Part shown: piece by piece, positions 1 to 9,375 of the stretch
Layout: each line of letters opens with the position of its first letter
Position numbering within the stretch: position 1 is the stretch's first letter
DNA from: Cymbomonas tetramitiformis
Lineage: Eukaryota > Chlorophyta > Pyramimonadophyceae > Pyramimonadales > Pyramimonadaceae
Direction of reading: 5' to 3'
Assembly: GCA_001247695.2 (NCBI GenBank)
Contig: LGRX02033478.1
Location: forward strand, 1-32,448
Length of the DNA: 32,448 bases
Program-made: the position numbers and the translations under genes
The notes under the pieces: generated by a model
What the model was told of the DNA's origin: nothing
The model's database searches: none
Seen by the model: only the letters and a program-made list of their open reading frames with translations

Positions 1-257
1 CAACCCAAGGACTGTAGGGCCGCAACCCTAAAACTGTAACAGCTGATTCCTATAAGGAATGCATGCTGAATGAGGTATTGGCAATTGACAACTGCCACTG
101 TATCACACACTTCCTTGAGGGGGGAAGAAGGTGGATATATGTACATGCATAACCTCATCATAATATACAGATATACCATATATAACATAGGTATATATAT
201 ATCTTCACACACTCAGTTAGCTGAAGAGATTTTGGTGTTGTGTTTTGTCTTTATTAG
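1..257 (+). other. 5' leader of gypsy-type element 1
   Basis: This stretch precedes the gag start at 258. It is AT-rich with a TATA/ATAC-rich tract (about 150-200) and has no convincing coding region. It is probably the untranslated leader and possibly the end of a 5' LTR, but I do not see a clear LTR end or a tRNA primer-binding site, and the element's left end may lie outside the window. Confidence 0.4.
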
Positions 258-1643
258 ATGGCAGAAGCAGAAGATCCAGATATTCCACCCATCAATGCAG
301 ATCCGTCTACATGGTTCTTTGACATCTTAGGCTCATATGATGCATACAGTCGTTTCAAGATCCCGAAATGGCATGCTGGTTATGATAATACCCAGACCAG
401 ATACGACAAGATAGGGTTCTTCGACAATATCAGCCGAATGAAGCCTGATATGAGCAGATATCGAGATCCTGAAAACGAGCCTCAGGAACCAGATGAAGAA
501 TATACTGCAGACAATCCTCCAATGATTTTCACAGATCCAGATACAGCACCAGCACCAGCTCCATCCAGTTTGGTTCCCAAAGTGAAAATGGCACCACCAA
601 ATCAGTACAAATCAGGAATGGATGCAGAGGTTTGGTTGGAAACCGTGGATAGATACTTCCAATTCACGTATCCAGGAGTTCCAGATAAAGACCTGATCAC
701 AGTTTTCCTGACCCTCATACAGAATAATGATCGACACTATTTCCAGGTTGTGGCAAATCAACCAGATGCCACATTTGCAGGAATCAGAGAGATTTTCCTC
801 AGACAGTTTGGTAACCCCCATAAAAGATCAGTGGCTAAAAAACACCTAATGTCACTGAAACAGGAAAACCAGACTTTTTCAGATTATCTACGCACATTCA
901 CTTCACTGGCTGCACTGGCAGCAGTTGAACTGGAAGATGTGTTGATAAAGGACAGATTCGTCAACAGCGTAGATCCGGAACTTCGCAGACAGTTTCGTTT
1001 ACGATTCCTGACAGAGACAGAAAGGAATAATATGTCGTGGTCACTAACCACACAGATATTGCTCGACTTGAACCATGTCGTTCATTCGAAGCAATCAGAG
1101 ACTCTTCATTATCGAGGGCAGAAGGAACAGTCATCTGGAGGGCCAGCCAAAAAGGATAAGGACAGAGGACGTGGCAATAAGCCATACGACAGATCTAAAA
1201 ATCAGAATTGGAAACAGAATGACAGTCAGAAGTCCAATCAGAATAGGAATAAAGGAAAAAGTGGCAAAGGCAAGGGAAAAGGAAAAGGACAATCACAGAA
1301 ACAGAATCAGAATAAGACTTGCCATCGTTGTGATCGACCAGGTCACATCGAGAAGGATTGTTGGGCCACCACTACCAATGATGGAAAGCAGATCAAAGGC
1401 AAGCCACCAGCACAGAATCCCTTTCAGAATCAGAGACAGCCACAGAAGAATCAGGGTGCAAAAGATGGGTCTAACAAACTCATTAACACAATCAACACCC
1501 TGGTCAAGGAACTAAAAAATCAGCATAGTATCAATGCAGCAGTTGCAACTTCAGATCCAGCAGCTCCAGTTCCAGCAGCTCCAGCTCAGGGAAACTCTCC
1601 GGGTACTGCACAAGTACCGGTGATGAGAGCACCCCGAGGGTAG
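258..1643 (+). CDS. gag: Gag polyprotein of gypsy-type LTR retrotransposon (element 1)
   Basis: Gag forms the retrotransposon particle and binds its RNA. The 461-residue frame begins ATGGCAGAAGC. Residues about 117-250 have the pattern of the retrotransposon gag capsid domain (VWLETVDRYF, then FLRQFGNP, then FSDYLRTF). A very basic Lys/Gly/Gln-rich linker (about 290-350) follows, then a canonical CX2CX4HX4C zinc knuckle, CHRCDRPGHIEKDC, near residues 354-367. The C-terminal tail is Ala/Pro-rich. The frame is intact and ends at a TAG at 1641-1643. Pol lies in the -1 frame and overlaps the end of gag, so Pol is probably made by ribosomal frameshifting. The identification is firm at family level; the exact clade is not resolved. 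Confidence 0.9.
   Translation: MAEAEDPDIPPINADPSTWFFDILGSYDAYSRFKIPKWHAGYDNTQTRYDKIGFFDNISRMKPDMSRYRDPENEPQEPDEEYTADNPPMIFTDPDTAPAPAPSSLVPKVKMAPPNQYKSGMDAEVWLETVDRYFQFTYPGVPDKDLITVFLTLIQNNDRHYFQVVANQPDATFAGIREIFLRQFGNPHKRSVAKKHLMSLKQENQTFSDYLRTFTSLAALAAVELEDVLIKDRFVNSVDPELRRQFRLRFLTETERNNMSWSLTTQILLDLNHVVHSKQSETLHYRGQKEQSSGGPAKKDKDRGRGNKPYDRSKNQNWKQNDSQKSNQNRNKGKSGKGKGKGKGQSQKQNQNKTCHRCDRPGHIEKDCWATTTNDGKQIKGKPPAQNPFQNQRQPQKNQGAKDGSNKLINTINTLVKELKNQHSINAAVATSDPAAPVPAAPAQGNSPGTAQVPVMRAPRG
1589..1620 (+). promoter_or_regulatory. Programmed -1 ribosomal frameshift signal (slippery heptamer plus hairpin)
   Basis: GGGAAAC at 1589-1595 is in the required gag phase (G GGA AAC) and fits the X XXY YYZ rule. 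Three bases later an 8-bp stem (1599-1607 with 1613-1620, one bulged G, 5-nt loop) can form. The -1 frame is open from 1529 through pol, so slippage here would give a Gag-Pol fusion. Both parts are visible in the sequence; function is inferred from known retroviral and retrotransposon signals. The 3-nt spacer is short for this class. Confidence 0.7.
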
Positions 1644-3976
1644 ATCAGCCAGAAAATGCCACTGAAGCAAGTGGCCAGATTGAGAGTATTTCAGAGGAAG
1701 TCCTATCCAGACTGACACTACAGTTTCAGCAGATGGATAATCCCACAGAAAACATCGCACAGATGCAATCTCAGACAGCACAGCTGAAATCGCAGAAAAA
1801 GCTGTTGCTGTATAAGGGGAAAGTCCATGGACAGAATACTCACATTTTGGTTGATCCAGGAGCCACATCATCTTTTATCGACAGACAATTTGCTTCTCAG
1901 CTGGGTATATCACCATCAGATTCATCATCATTCTCAGTGGGGTTGGCTGGAGGAAGCCAATTACCCTGTACATCCTATCTTTCCAATGCTACATTCACGC
2001 TGGGCAAGTATAAGGATTCAGTAGATCTCTACATCATTGACATGAAACCATTCACTGTCATTCTGGGTCAAGATTGGTTGGAGAGGAGGAATCCACATAT
2101 TGACTTTCAGACCAAAAATCTGACGATCACTAGGAAGCATTCATCAGGCTCCAGTATTCGCACAGTATTGTCCAGAGTTGAGCAGACTCCAGACTCAGAT
2201 GGCCTTCCTGAAATGGAATTGGTCAGTGCCACCACTATGAGGAAACATCTCCGTCGCATTCGATCCAGTGGTTCGGCTGAAGAAGCCGTAGCATATCTCT
2301 TTTTCCTCTCCGAGGTCGATGGTGAATTGGTCTTTGCAGCATCAGACTCAGACACCACAATGGAAGACCCCGAGGTCACAGCAGCACGTGATCAAGTGAG
2401 AGAAGACTTTTCAGACGTTTTCCAAGAGGATCTTCCGGCTGGTCATAGGCCAGAGCGGTTTGAAGGTGGATATCATAGAATCGACATCGAACCTGGACAT
2501 AAGCCTCCTTCACAGCCAGTACGCACCATTCCAGCACCCATGATGGAGGAACTCAAACGGCAAATCATCAAATATGTCGAGTTGGGTATCCTTCGTCCAT
2601 CATCATCGCCATATGGATGCCCAATCATTTTCGCTCCTAAGCCAGGGGGAAAGTGGAGGATGTGTTGTGATTATCGTGCCCTGAATAACATCACCATCAA
2701 GGACACGTATCCACTACCACCACATGACACCCTACTAGAGCAGCTGAAGGGATCAAGATGGTTCAGTAGATTTGATTTCAACCAGTTCTTTCACCAAATC
2801 CCCATTCATCCGGATGATATACATAAAACTGCTATTCGCACCAGATACGGTTCTTATGAATGGACAGTTATGCCTTTCGGATTGACCAATGCTCCTGCAA
2901 CAGCACTTCGTGTAGGAAATCGGGCATTCTTTGATTTCATCGACCAGTTCCTTGTCATATTCATGGACGACACTATTGTATACAGTCCAGATTTTGACAG
3001 TCATGTGAAGCATGTTCGACAGTTCCTCCAGCGTTGCAGAGATCACCAGTTCTTCATCAGGCCTTCCAAGGTGGAGTTGTTCGTCAAATCTATAGATTTT
3101 ATCGGACATCACATATCTGAAGCAGGCCTATCCATCATCGAAGACAGGATCAGAGCAGTCATGGCAATTCAGCCTCCAGTGTCTTATGGTCCTACCGTTG
3201 GAAAGCAGCCTCTACGCCGTATGGCTAAAGATGGCAAGTCATCCCTTCGGTCATTCTTGGGCATGGTTGGTCAATTTAGGAGATTCATACCAAAGTTCTC
3301 CAAAGTTGCCGAACCTCTCAATCGTCTCCTTAAAGATAATGCAGAGTTTGTCTGGGAAACTGAGCAGCAGCAGGCATTTGATAACCTCAAAAGTGCCATC
3401 TGTAACGCTCCAGTATTACAGCTTCCAGATCAGAAACTGCCATCTATTTTGGAGGTCGATGGATCAGGCACACACGTTGGCCAAGTATTACTCCAGGATC
3501 AAGGAAAAGGTATGAAGCCATGTGGCTATCACAGCGTCACTCTATCCGATACACAGAGACGTTGGCCTATTCCTGAGATCGAGCTATTTGCCATTGTGGA
3601 AGGCTTCCGATTCTTTCGCCACATCTTGTTGGGAGCTCCTGAGACTATTGTACGCTCAGATCATCAGCCACTGGTTTATTTCCAGACCAAATCCACACTG
3701 AGCCCCAAACAGGCACGGTGGTTGGATGAGCTCTCTGAGTACAACTTCCGTATAGAGCACATTGCTGGCGAGAAGAATAAGGTTGCAGACGCACTCACGC
3801 GTATCTCTACACTTTTTGAACTTACTGATTGTCTTCAACACATGGACATCAGTGAAGTCATTCCATCCGCAGATCCTACATTCATTGCTCTTATATCTTC
3901 TTCATCAGCTCATCAGCTACACGACATCATTATATCCGAATATGATCGTGACACATTTGCACAGACTATTTTGGCT
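1595..3976 (+). CDS. pol: Pol polyprotein (protease, RT, RNase H) of element 1, truncated before integrase
   Basis: Pol processes the polyprotein and copies the element RNA into DNA. In the -1 frame relative to gag, the order is aspartic protease (DPGATSSFI near 1855, with Pro in the usual D-S/T-G), a linker, then RT from about 2400. RT shows CDYRALNNITIKDTYPLP, a fingers/palm motif FSRFDFNQFFHQI and the catalytic FMDD near 2961-2972. RNase H follows at about 3445-3800 with acidic residues in DGSG, EIELFAIVEG, RSDHQPL and KVADALTR. An extra segment of about 14 residues separates the RT from the thumb motif LRSFLGMVGQFRRFI. The frame stays open to 4651, but homology to Pol ends near 3976, where it meets antisense sequence of another element. 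Integrase is absent, so this copy is not autonomous. The ATG at 1733 is not the true start. Confidence 0.92.
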
Positions 3977-4655
3977 GGTGGCATCCAGCGTAGTCTTGAA
4001 CTTGGCCTTCTCAACCTTCTGATAAAGCTCCTCTGGCCGATGTGGCAGAGTGTTGTCCTTGAGAGAGTGTCGGTTTACACCCCTGAGATCCACGCAGAAG
4101 CGCGTCTGGGTCCACAGGCCAGTCTCATGATCCTTCTTGCCAGCCACGACGACGTTGCTCGCATGTCTGCAATGCTTGGCTGCAGGCTCTATGAAGCCAT
4201 ACTCCAGCAATTCCTTGCAGTGGATGTCAATGATCTCCTGTTCGCCCGGGCTGTACTTCCTTGGTCTCTGGTAAGCAGCCTTGGACTCGTCTATGAAAGG
4301 GATGGAGAACGTGTTATGCTCTTCCTTGCCCTTGTAACCTGTCAGGTCGTGAGGGCTGTTGGCGAAAGTGCTCTTGCATCTGCGAAGAACAGCTCGCATT
4401 TCCTCCCAGTGCTCCTTCTTGAAGTCAGGATGTCCTCCAAACGTGGCATTGAGCTCCGTGTCGAGCCACGCTGCCTTGTCCTTGGTCACAGTCGTGTCAC
4501 CCAGAGGCTGAAGCTCGTCCAGCACTGTGCACGGCAAGACCTCATCCTGCTCCGCGACGTTGACCTCCCAGTCCGGCTCCCATTGCCTCGACGATTGCTG
4601 AGCCTCCCAAGAAGTGCAGGGCGACGCACCCCAGGCACTTTGTGTGGGTGACATG
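3974..4655 (-). pseudogene. Antiparallel Pol fragment (protease-RT linker and RT N-terminus) of another gypsy-type element
   Basis: On the minus strand an open frame carries the usual region before RT (AVLRRCKSTFANS, then DLTGYKGKEEHNTFSIPF), then the RT start: RKYSPGEQEIIDIHCKELLEYG, VVVAGKKD and RFCVDLRGVNRHSLKDNTLP. It ends at KFKTTLDATS, which is where the first RT catalytic Asp block starts; the rest of RT is missing. The next bases (below 3974) are antisense to element 1 pol. The fragment therefore lacks the polymerase active site and cannot work. The frame extends upstream to 5551 without a stop, but that part is not recognisable Pol. Confidence 0.8.
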
Positions 4656-5551
4656 GCACCATGCGCAGGCACACTCTCCGTCAGCTTGCCAGCGACCCGC
4701 AAGATTCCGCACAAAAGCAGAAAAAGTCGCAAAATTCTGTTGAACCGCACTGCGGCTACCGGCGGGTTCGAAGCGAAGAAGCACGCCATTACTCTCCACC
4801 CCCCGTGCGCTAAGCGAGAACTCCCACCAGCAGCAGTAAAGACCACCAGTGCAAGGACAAGCGCCAGGTAGGCGGCTTGTGCGACGCGATGTAGCTGAAG
4901 ATTGCGCCGAAGCTGCGCCCACCGCGCCGCAAAGCGAGGCTTATCCAACCTGGCCGGCAGAGCGGGCAGGTGCACACGGCCCAGCAAGAAAACTTGGGAC
5001 CAGCGCAAGGATGGAACAGTCCACCCCTGACCACCTCGGCCGTCACGCACGCCCAGAGGGTCGTCCACGGCATGAGGAGTGTGGTGCACCACGTCCTCGG
5101 CATGAATACCAGCGCAGACCCAGAGCCAGGCGAGGATCACGAGGAGGACGGCCACAGCGCAATGCGACCAGCACGCCAGGGAAATGACCACCCCCCTGAG
5201 GGGCACCACTGCCCAATCTTTCGCATGAACGCGGCGCACGCCGGCATAGACACCCGTAGTGCGCATGATAAGGAGCCCAACGTACCAAACATAGGCGAGG
5301 GCCCATGGGACCCAAGCGTCATAGTGCGCACGACGGGGATAACGTCGAGCAATCGACCACCACATCCGCAGCGAGTCCCCGTGCGAGGCCACGCAGCGCC
5401 ACCACCAGACCTGAAAAGGGCACCACGACAGGTGCCAGGAAGCAGCCTTACAGTACTTGGGATGTTGCCCGAAAATATTAGTCATGGTTGTGCTGATTTC
5501 AGCATGACTATAATGCCAAATATAGTGTGTTTCACTAACATTTTGTGGCAT
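4656..5551 (-). other. Open minus-strand frame with Trp-rich hydrophobic stretches, fused to the RT fragment; probably LTR or leader
   Basis: The minus frame continues about 300 codons upstream of the RT fragment. It is rich in Trp, Val and Leu, with stretches that could be membrane segments (around 5270-5330, 5110-5195 and 4850-4880). I recognise no family. Several other frames, including the plus strand, are also open here because the DNA is GC-rich, and LTR-like signals lie just to the right (ending at 5608). The simplest view is non-coding LTR or leader sequence of a truncated element; an extra membrane domain is the less likely alternative. Confidence 0.35.
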
Positions 5552-5595
5552 TTCAGGCTGTGTGGGTTACAGTGACCCTAATCGCCTGCAGTGAC

Positions 5596-5618
5596 TTTAG
5601 GGTGTTACAAGGTATCAG
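5596..5618 (+). other. Putative LTR 3' end with adjoining initiator-tRNA-like primer-binding site
   Basis: AGGGTGTTACA ends at 5608 and is followed by AGGTATCAG. This resembles the common plant gypsy arrangement in which an LTR ending in TGTTACA is followed by a PBS reading TGGTATCAGAGC. Only the GGTATCAG core matches, so the tRNA match is partial. A second motif, TGTTACACCCC at 5729, looks like an LTR start. The matching partner LTRs could not be identified in the window. Confidence 0.35.
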
Positions 5619-5681
5619 TAACACTTGGATATATAAAAAATGAGTAGTATGCATTTTTCTTTGAAGGAAAGAAGCAATATT

Positions 5682-5711
5682 ATAATAAATAGTGACGTCA
5701 CTATTTATTAT
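5682..5711. repeat. 30-bp perfect palindrome centred on TGACGTCA
   Basis: The bases either side of the centre at 5696/5697 are perfectly complementary for 15 positions with no spacer. The core at 5693-5700 is TGACGTCA, the palindromic site bound by bZIP (CREB/ATF-type) factors. It lies in the AT-rich stretch 5609-5931 between retroelement fragments, where I see no gene. Confidence 0.8.
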
Positions 5712-5931
5712 GTAAACTTTGAGGTGTGTGTTACACCCCTAGATGTTACACACAAGATATTTAGGCTGTTACACGAGATGTGAAATGTGGCATTATTTTT
5801 CCTGGGTACCTTAATAGGTATAAAATGGGATTCCGCGAAAAAAATCGGACCCAAAATTTATTTTTGAAATCTTCCGCACAGGATTTTCACCAATTTTGGC
5901 CATTTAGAGCTTATATATATATATATAAGTC

Positions 5932-7845
5932 TCAGTATATACTGTGATGTATACACCTTTCACCAGAGTCAGGCACGTGAGCTGCGGGCTCCGACGCATG
6001 ATTGGCCGAGATGGCCGGAGCCCGCGGCTTGACGGCGAAGCTGCCGTCTGCCAAATCCTCGTAGTCGTCGGTGTCGTAGCCGGTCAAGTCAACCGGCGCA
6101 ACCGCGGCGTGGTTCACGGTCTGAATGAGCCCAGCGAACTCCCCGCCCGTCGCTGCTGTGGTGGTCACCCGCGCCGATTGCAGTGGCGCGGGTGTCACAT
6201 CCTTTCCCTGCGAGACAGGCATAGCAGGGGCCGGCACGGCGGATGCCGATGCCGCCGCACCACCTGCCGGAACCTGCTCCTCCGGCGTGGTCCCCGCTGC
6301 GGCGGGTCCGCACACCAGAGCCGAAGCCTGCTGCTCGATGCCGTCAGGAGGCGGGAAAGATGCGTGCGTGAAGTGCACCTGGTGATTGGCCGCGGAGTGA
6401 ACCTCCGCGGCAAGATCGTCGAGCCGTCGGAGAATGTCGTCTCCTACGGGCTCGTCGGAAGCCGACTGCTGCTCCACCGCGAAGCCGTAGGCGGGCACGT
6501 CGATGCCGCCCACCGCTCCCGCACAAAGCACCGCAGGCGGCCCGTACGCGGCGGCCGCACGAGCAAAGGACTCCGCGCCATCGTCCGCTGCCTGCTGGAA
6601 GAGCGCACACATGGCAAGCGCATGCACCCCCTCCGCGTCCTCCTCGTCGATAGGAATGCAGAATGCCGCGGCGGAGGTGGGCGGGTGTTGGCGCCCGCCC
6701 AACGGGCAGTCGCGGTAGAAATGGTAGCTCTCACCTTTGCCCGCCTTCTTGCACTTGCCGCAGAGTGGCTTTGCTCGCTGGTCGTCCCGGTCGAATCCCA
6801 CGGGCGGCGCCTTGTGCTGAACACACGGAAGCCCTTCGGATGCTGCGCGCGCTGCTGCACCCGCTGTTGCCGCACCACCGGAGCGCCCTCCCCGTGCTGC
6901 CGCTGCACCAATTCCTTGAGCTCCGTGATCTTCACGAGGAGGGCGTCGTACTCGCTGCTGGAGAGGTGCGCGGAGATGCCGTCCGCGCCAGAAGCTGCCT
7001 TCCCCGTGTCAGTCTGATCCCAAGCCTGGTAGATCTCTACCACCATGGAGTGGAGCGAGGCCAACGGGACATGAGCCAAGTCAACGGCCATGGGGTAGCG
7101 CACCTTAACCGCAGCGTAGAACGCCGGGTCAAGCCTGGTACACAGGCTCAGCTTACGCGTAGCCTCCGTAGGTGTCCAGTCGGAGGCCCTGTTATCCCGC
7201 ACCAAACGTTGTTCCCGCGCCAAAATCGGCTGCGGGTCTACGTTTGCGGGGTAACGTAAGGCCGCATGCTCCTCCTGCTGCGACTCCCGTAGCGCCACCG
7301 GTACGCAGCCCTTGATGATGTCGACCAAACAAAGCTCGCCAGCCATCTCGGTCAGACGAAGCATCCGTACCAGTGAGCCAGACATACGCGTTGCTGTGCT
7401 TCTCCACCACGAGAGCCAGCACGTCGTACAGAAGGCCATTCACCCGGCTCACAACCGGGGTAAGGGGGTCGTCGAGATCAAAGGACTTCAGCTCCAGTCC
7501 AGCCGACTCGAACTCTGTACGTAGCTGCACCACCAGGTCGGACAGAAGGCCAGCGTCGTCCGTACCGCGGAAATGGTGTTTCTTGTCACCAAGAACGTCC
7601 TCGCGGATGCTCTTGGCCCAGGCACGATGAAGACGTGCCTTGTAGATCTCGTCGGTCAGCTTTGCCTGCTCCTGCAAGTAACGCCTGACAGCCACGTCGG
7701 CGTCCTCGTTCGAAGCAGGGTTGGGGGTCGTGACAGTCGGCGTCCGCACCGTCGGGCTGTTCCGAACCCCGTCGATAAGCCTCAGCGAGGCATCGATGTC
7801 GCTGTCCCTCGTGAGGGACTTCTTCGCTCTCGTGGTAACTCCCAT
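5932..7845 (-). pseudogene. Gag of a second gypsy-type family, split by at least two frameshifts
   Basis: The likely start is the ATG at 7845-7843 (MGVTTRAKKSLTRDSDID). The first frame (to about 7330) reads through VNGLLYDVLALVVEKHSNAY and SSDRDGWRAL. It then continues in a second frame (about 7340-6820) as LVDIIKGCVPVALRESQ, ASDWTPTEATRKLSLC and YPMAVDLAHVPLASLHSMV, ending in a likely coiled-coil (SSSEYDALLVKITELKEL). A third frame (about 6830-5932) has PPVGFDRDDQRAKPLCGKC and an Ala-rich acidic tail. The knuckle CGKCKKAGKGESYHFYRDC is stretched: CX2CX9HX4C instead of CX2CX4HX4C. No protease or RT follows in this orientation. The two frame changes make this a decayed copy unless one is programmed. 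GC content is much higher than in the flanks. Confidence 0.75.
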
Positions 7846-8853
7846 AACTCTGAAAGCCTGATGGGAGGTGGTACGCCGGGGCGCGTTCGGGTAATGTCGT
7901 GGGGAAGATGCGACGCCACAGTTACGGAAAGAGCGGTAGAGCCATGCGAGCGAGGGGCACTGGAAGACGTCGTCGAGGTCGAAGGTGCTATAACCACCAG
8001 CCCAAAAATCGGTAGCAAGCGGGATCAGGGCAAGCGTAATACCGTAAATGAACATTGCGTCGACGAGGCCCGGTCCAGGTCGAATCCCCATAGCTGCGGC
8101 TCAAGACGCTCACCGCAAACCGCTCATCTCAAATTTCCCGTGCGTACCCAAACGCGCCGTTGCGCACCACCTCTCAAAGCGGCTGTTTTAGCCAATCATG
8201 GCCAAATTAGCTGTGGAAAATAGCGTGGAATGGGTCCACGACCTACTAGAAATGACTAAACGCAGCTAACGGAAAGGCTGCGGTAGGCACACGGAAAACA
8301 GTTTGGACAAAGCTCAAGATGATTATTCAGATAGAATGATATAGCTGTGAGTGGCTTGCGTGTTGTGAGGCACGGTGACACGAGTGTGACATACCAGAAC
8401 TGTCATGTCAGACTGTCATACTGTGACAGCCCGATAGGCAGATTCTAGCACTTACTGATTGAGTACACTAAAGTAAATTGATATAAGTTAATCAAGCAGG
8501 TGTGTCTGTATACCAATAGACAGCATGTAACAAGCATGATGTATTTCAATATATTTAGTAGTCCCGAGTGGGGGAAATTTTGGAAAATATCATTCTTGAA
8601 AGGCGGAAGAATTTTTGAGGCAGATCTGTATTCCAGAATTAAGAATTCAAATTTGTATTCAAGGATTGTCACTTTTCTATTCCAACCAAATTGCACACCC
8701 ATGTATTTGTGCATGCCAAGCTGTTATCGTGATCAGGCTTGGATTTATGCATGTATGCATGTACGCTGGATTTTATGTGATCAGGCTGATTATTATCACA
8801 GTATAACTCGTGCACACAATCACAGTATGCTATATGATAATTATCTGTGATAT
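7846..8853. other. No gene seen
   Basis: The part up to about 8340 is probably the leader of the minus-strand gag element. Clustered GTCA/TGACA words at 8378-8425 could be part of an LTR, but I found no matching second LTR. The rest (8430-8850) is AT-rich with no supportable coding region. Confidence 0.5.
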
Positions 8854-9067
8854 GTGATCTGTGATAAGTGATCTGTGATAAGTGATTTTTGCCACTCACT
8901 CACAATCACAGCATGTTGTTATTTAACAGGCTGTCACTCGCACACTATCACAGCATTTATTATGTATATATCGATGATGATGTCGCACACACGATCTCTG
9001 CACAGCATGTGTGTGTATAACAATGATGATGGTCATACACATGATCTCTGCACAGCATGTGTGTGTA
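8854..9067. repeat. Short tandem repeats of 14 bp and 50 bp
   Basis: GTGATCTGTGATAA occurs twice in tandem (8854-8867 and 8868-8881). A 50-bp unit is then duplicated (about 8967-9016 and 9017-9067): GATCTCTGCACAGCATGTG starts at 8993 and again at 9043. No coding region is supported here. Confidence 0.8.
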
Positions 9068-9119
9068 TAGTTGGGCCTTATTTTAGCATGCGTCGATCTG
9101 TCGCTGTATGCGCCCATTT

Positions 9120-9291
9120 GGTGCGATTTACGAACATCGCTATTTTACACACTGTATATGTCGCGTGATACGAATTGTGAACGTCGCACGTCAATCTGCA
9201 TACTGATGCATGCGTCGCACGGTACGAATTATGATCATCGCACATCATTATGTATACTGTACGTGTCGCGCGGTACGAATTGCGAAGATCG
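9120..9291. repeat. Degenerate 51-54-bp tandem repeat
   Basis: The core TACGAATT starts at 9169, 9223 and 9274, with a weaker copy (TTTACGAACATCGC) near 9128. Each core is followed by a TCGCACRTCA-type block and a TATACTG...GTCG block. The copies have diverged by point changes, so the array is old. Confidence 0.7.
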
Positions 9292-9300
9292 TTGTCGCAG

Positions 9301-9375
9301 TTGATGAGATTATGTGCATCTCTGACGCCGTTGATGAGATTATGTGCATCTCTGGCGTTGTTGATGAGATTATGT
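9301..9375. repeat. 30-bp tandem repeat, 2.5 copies
   Basis: The unit begins TTGATGAGATTATGTGCATC. Copies run 9301-9330, 9331-9360 and a partial one from 9361. Copies 1 and 2 differ only at their last few bases. The array directly follows the 51-54-bp array. Confidence 0.85.

Noticed and set aside
1514..1520. A AAA AAT as the gag-pol slippery site
   Set aside because: It is in phase, but the -1 frame meets a TAG at 1526-1528, so no Pol would be made. GGGAAAC at 1589 has an open -1 frame.
3977..4651. C-terminal part of the long plus-strand pol frame as real Pol
   Set aside because: It is antisense to a recognisable RT fragment on the minus strand and has no integrase motifs.
4970..5575. 201-codon plus-strand frame as a gene
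   Set aside because: GC-rich region open in several frames; no motif and low-complexity composition.
5944..7017. 357-codon plus-strand frame, Arg-rich
   Set aside because: It is the antisense of the minus-strand gag, and its Arg-rich composition is typical of a shadow frame.
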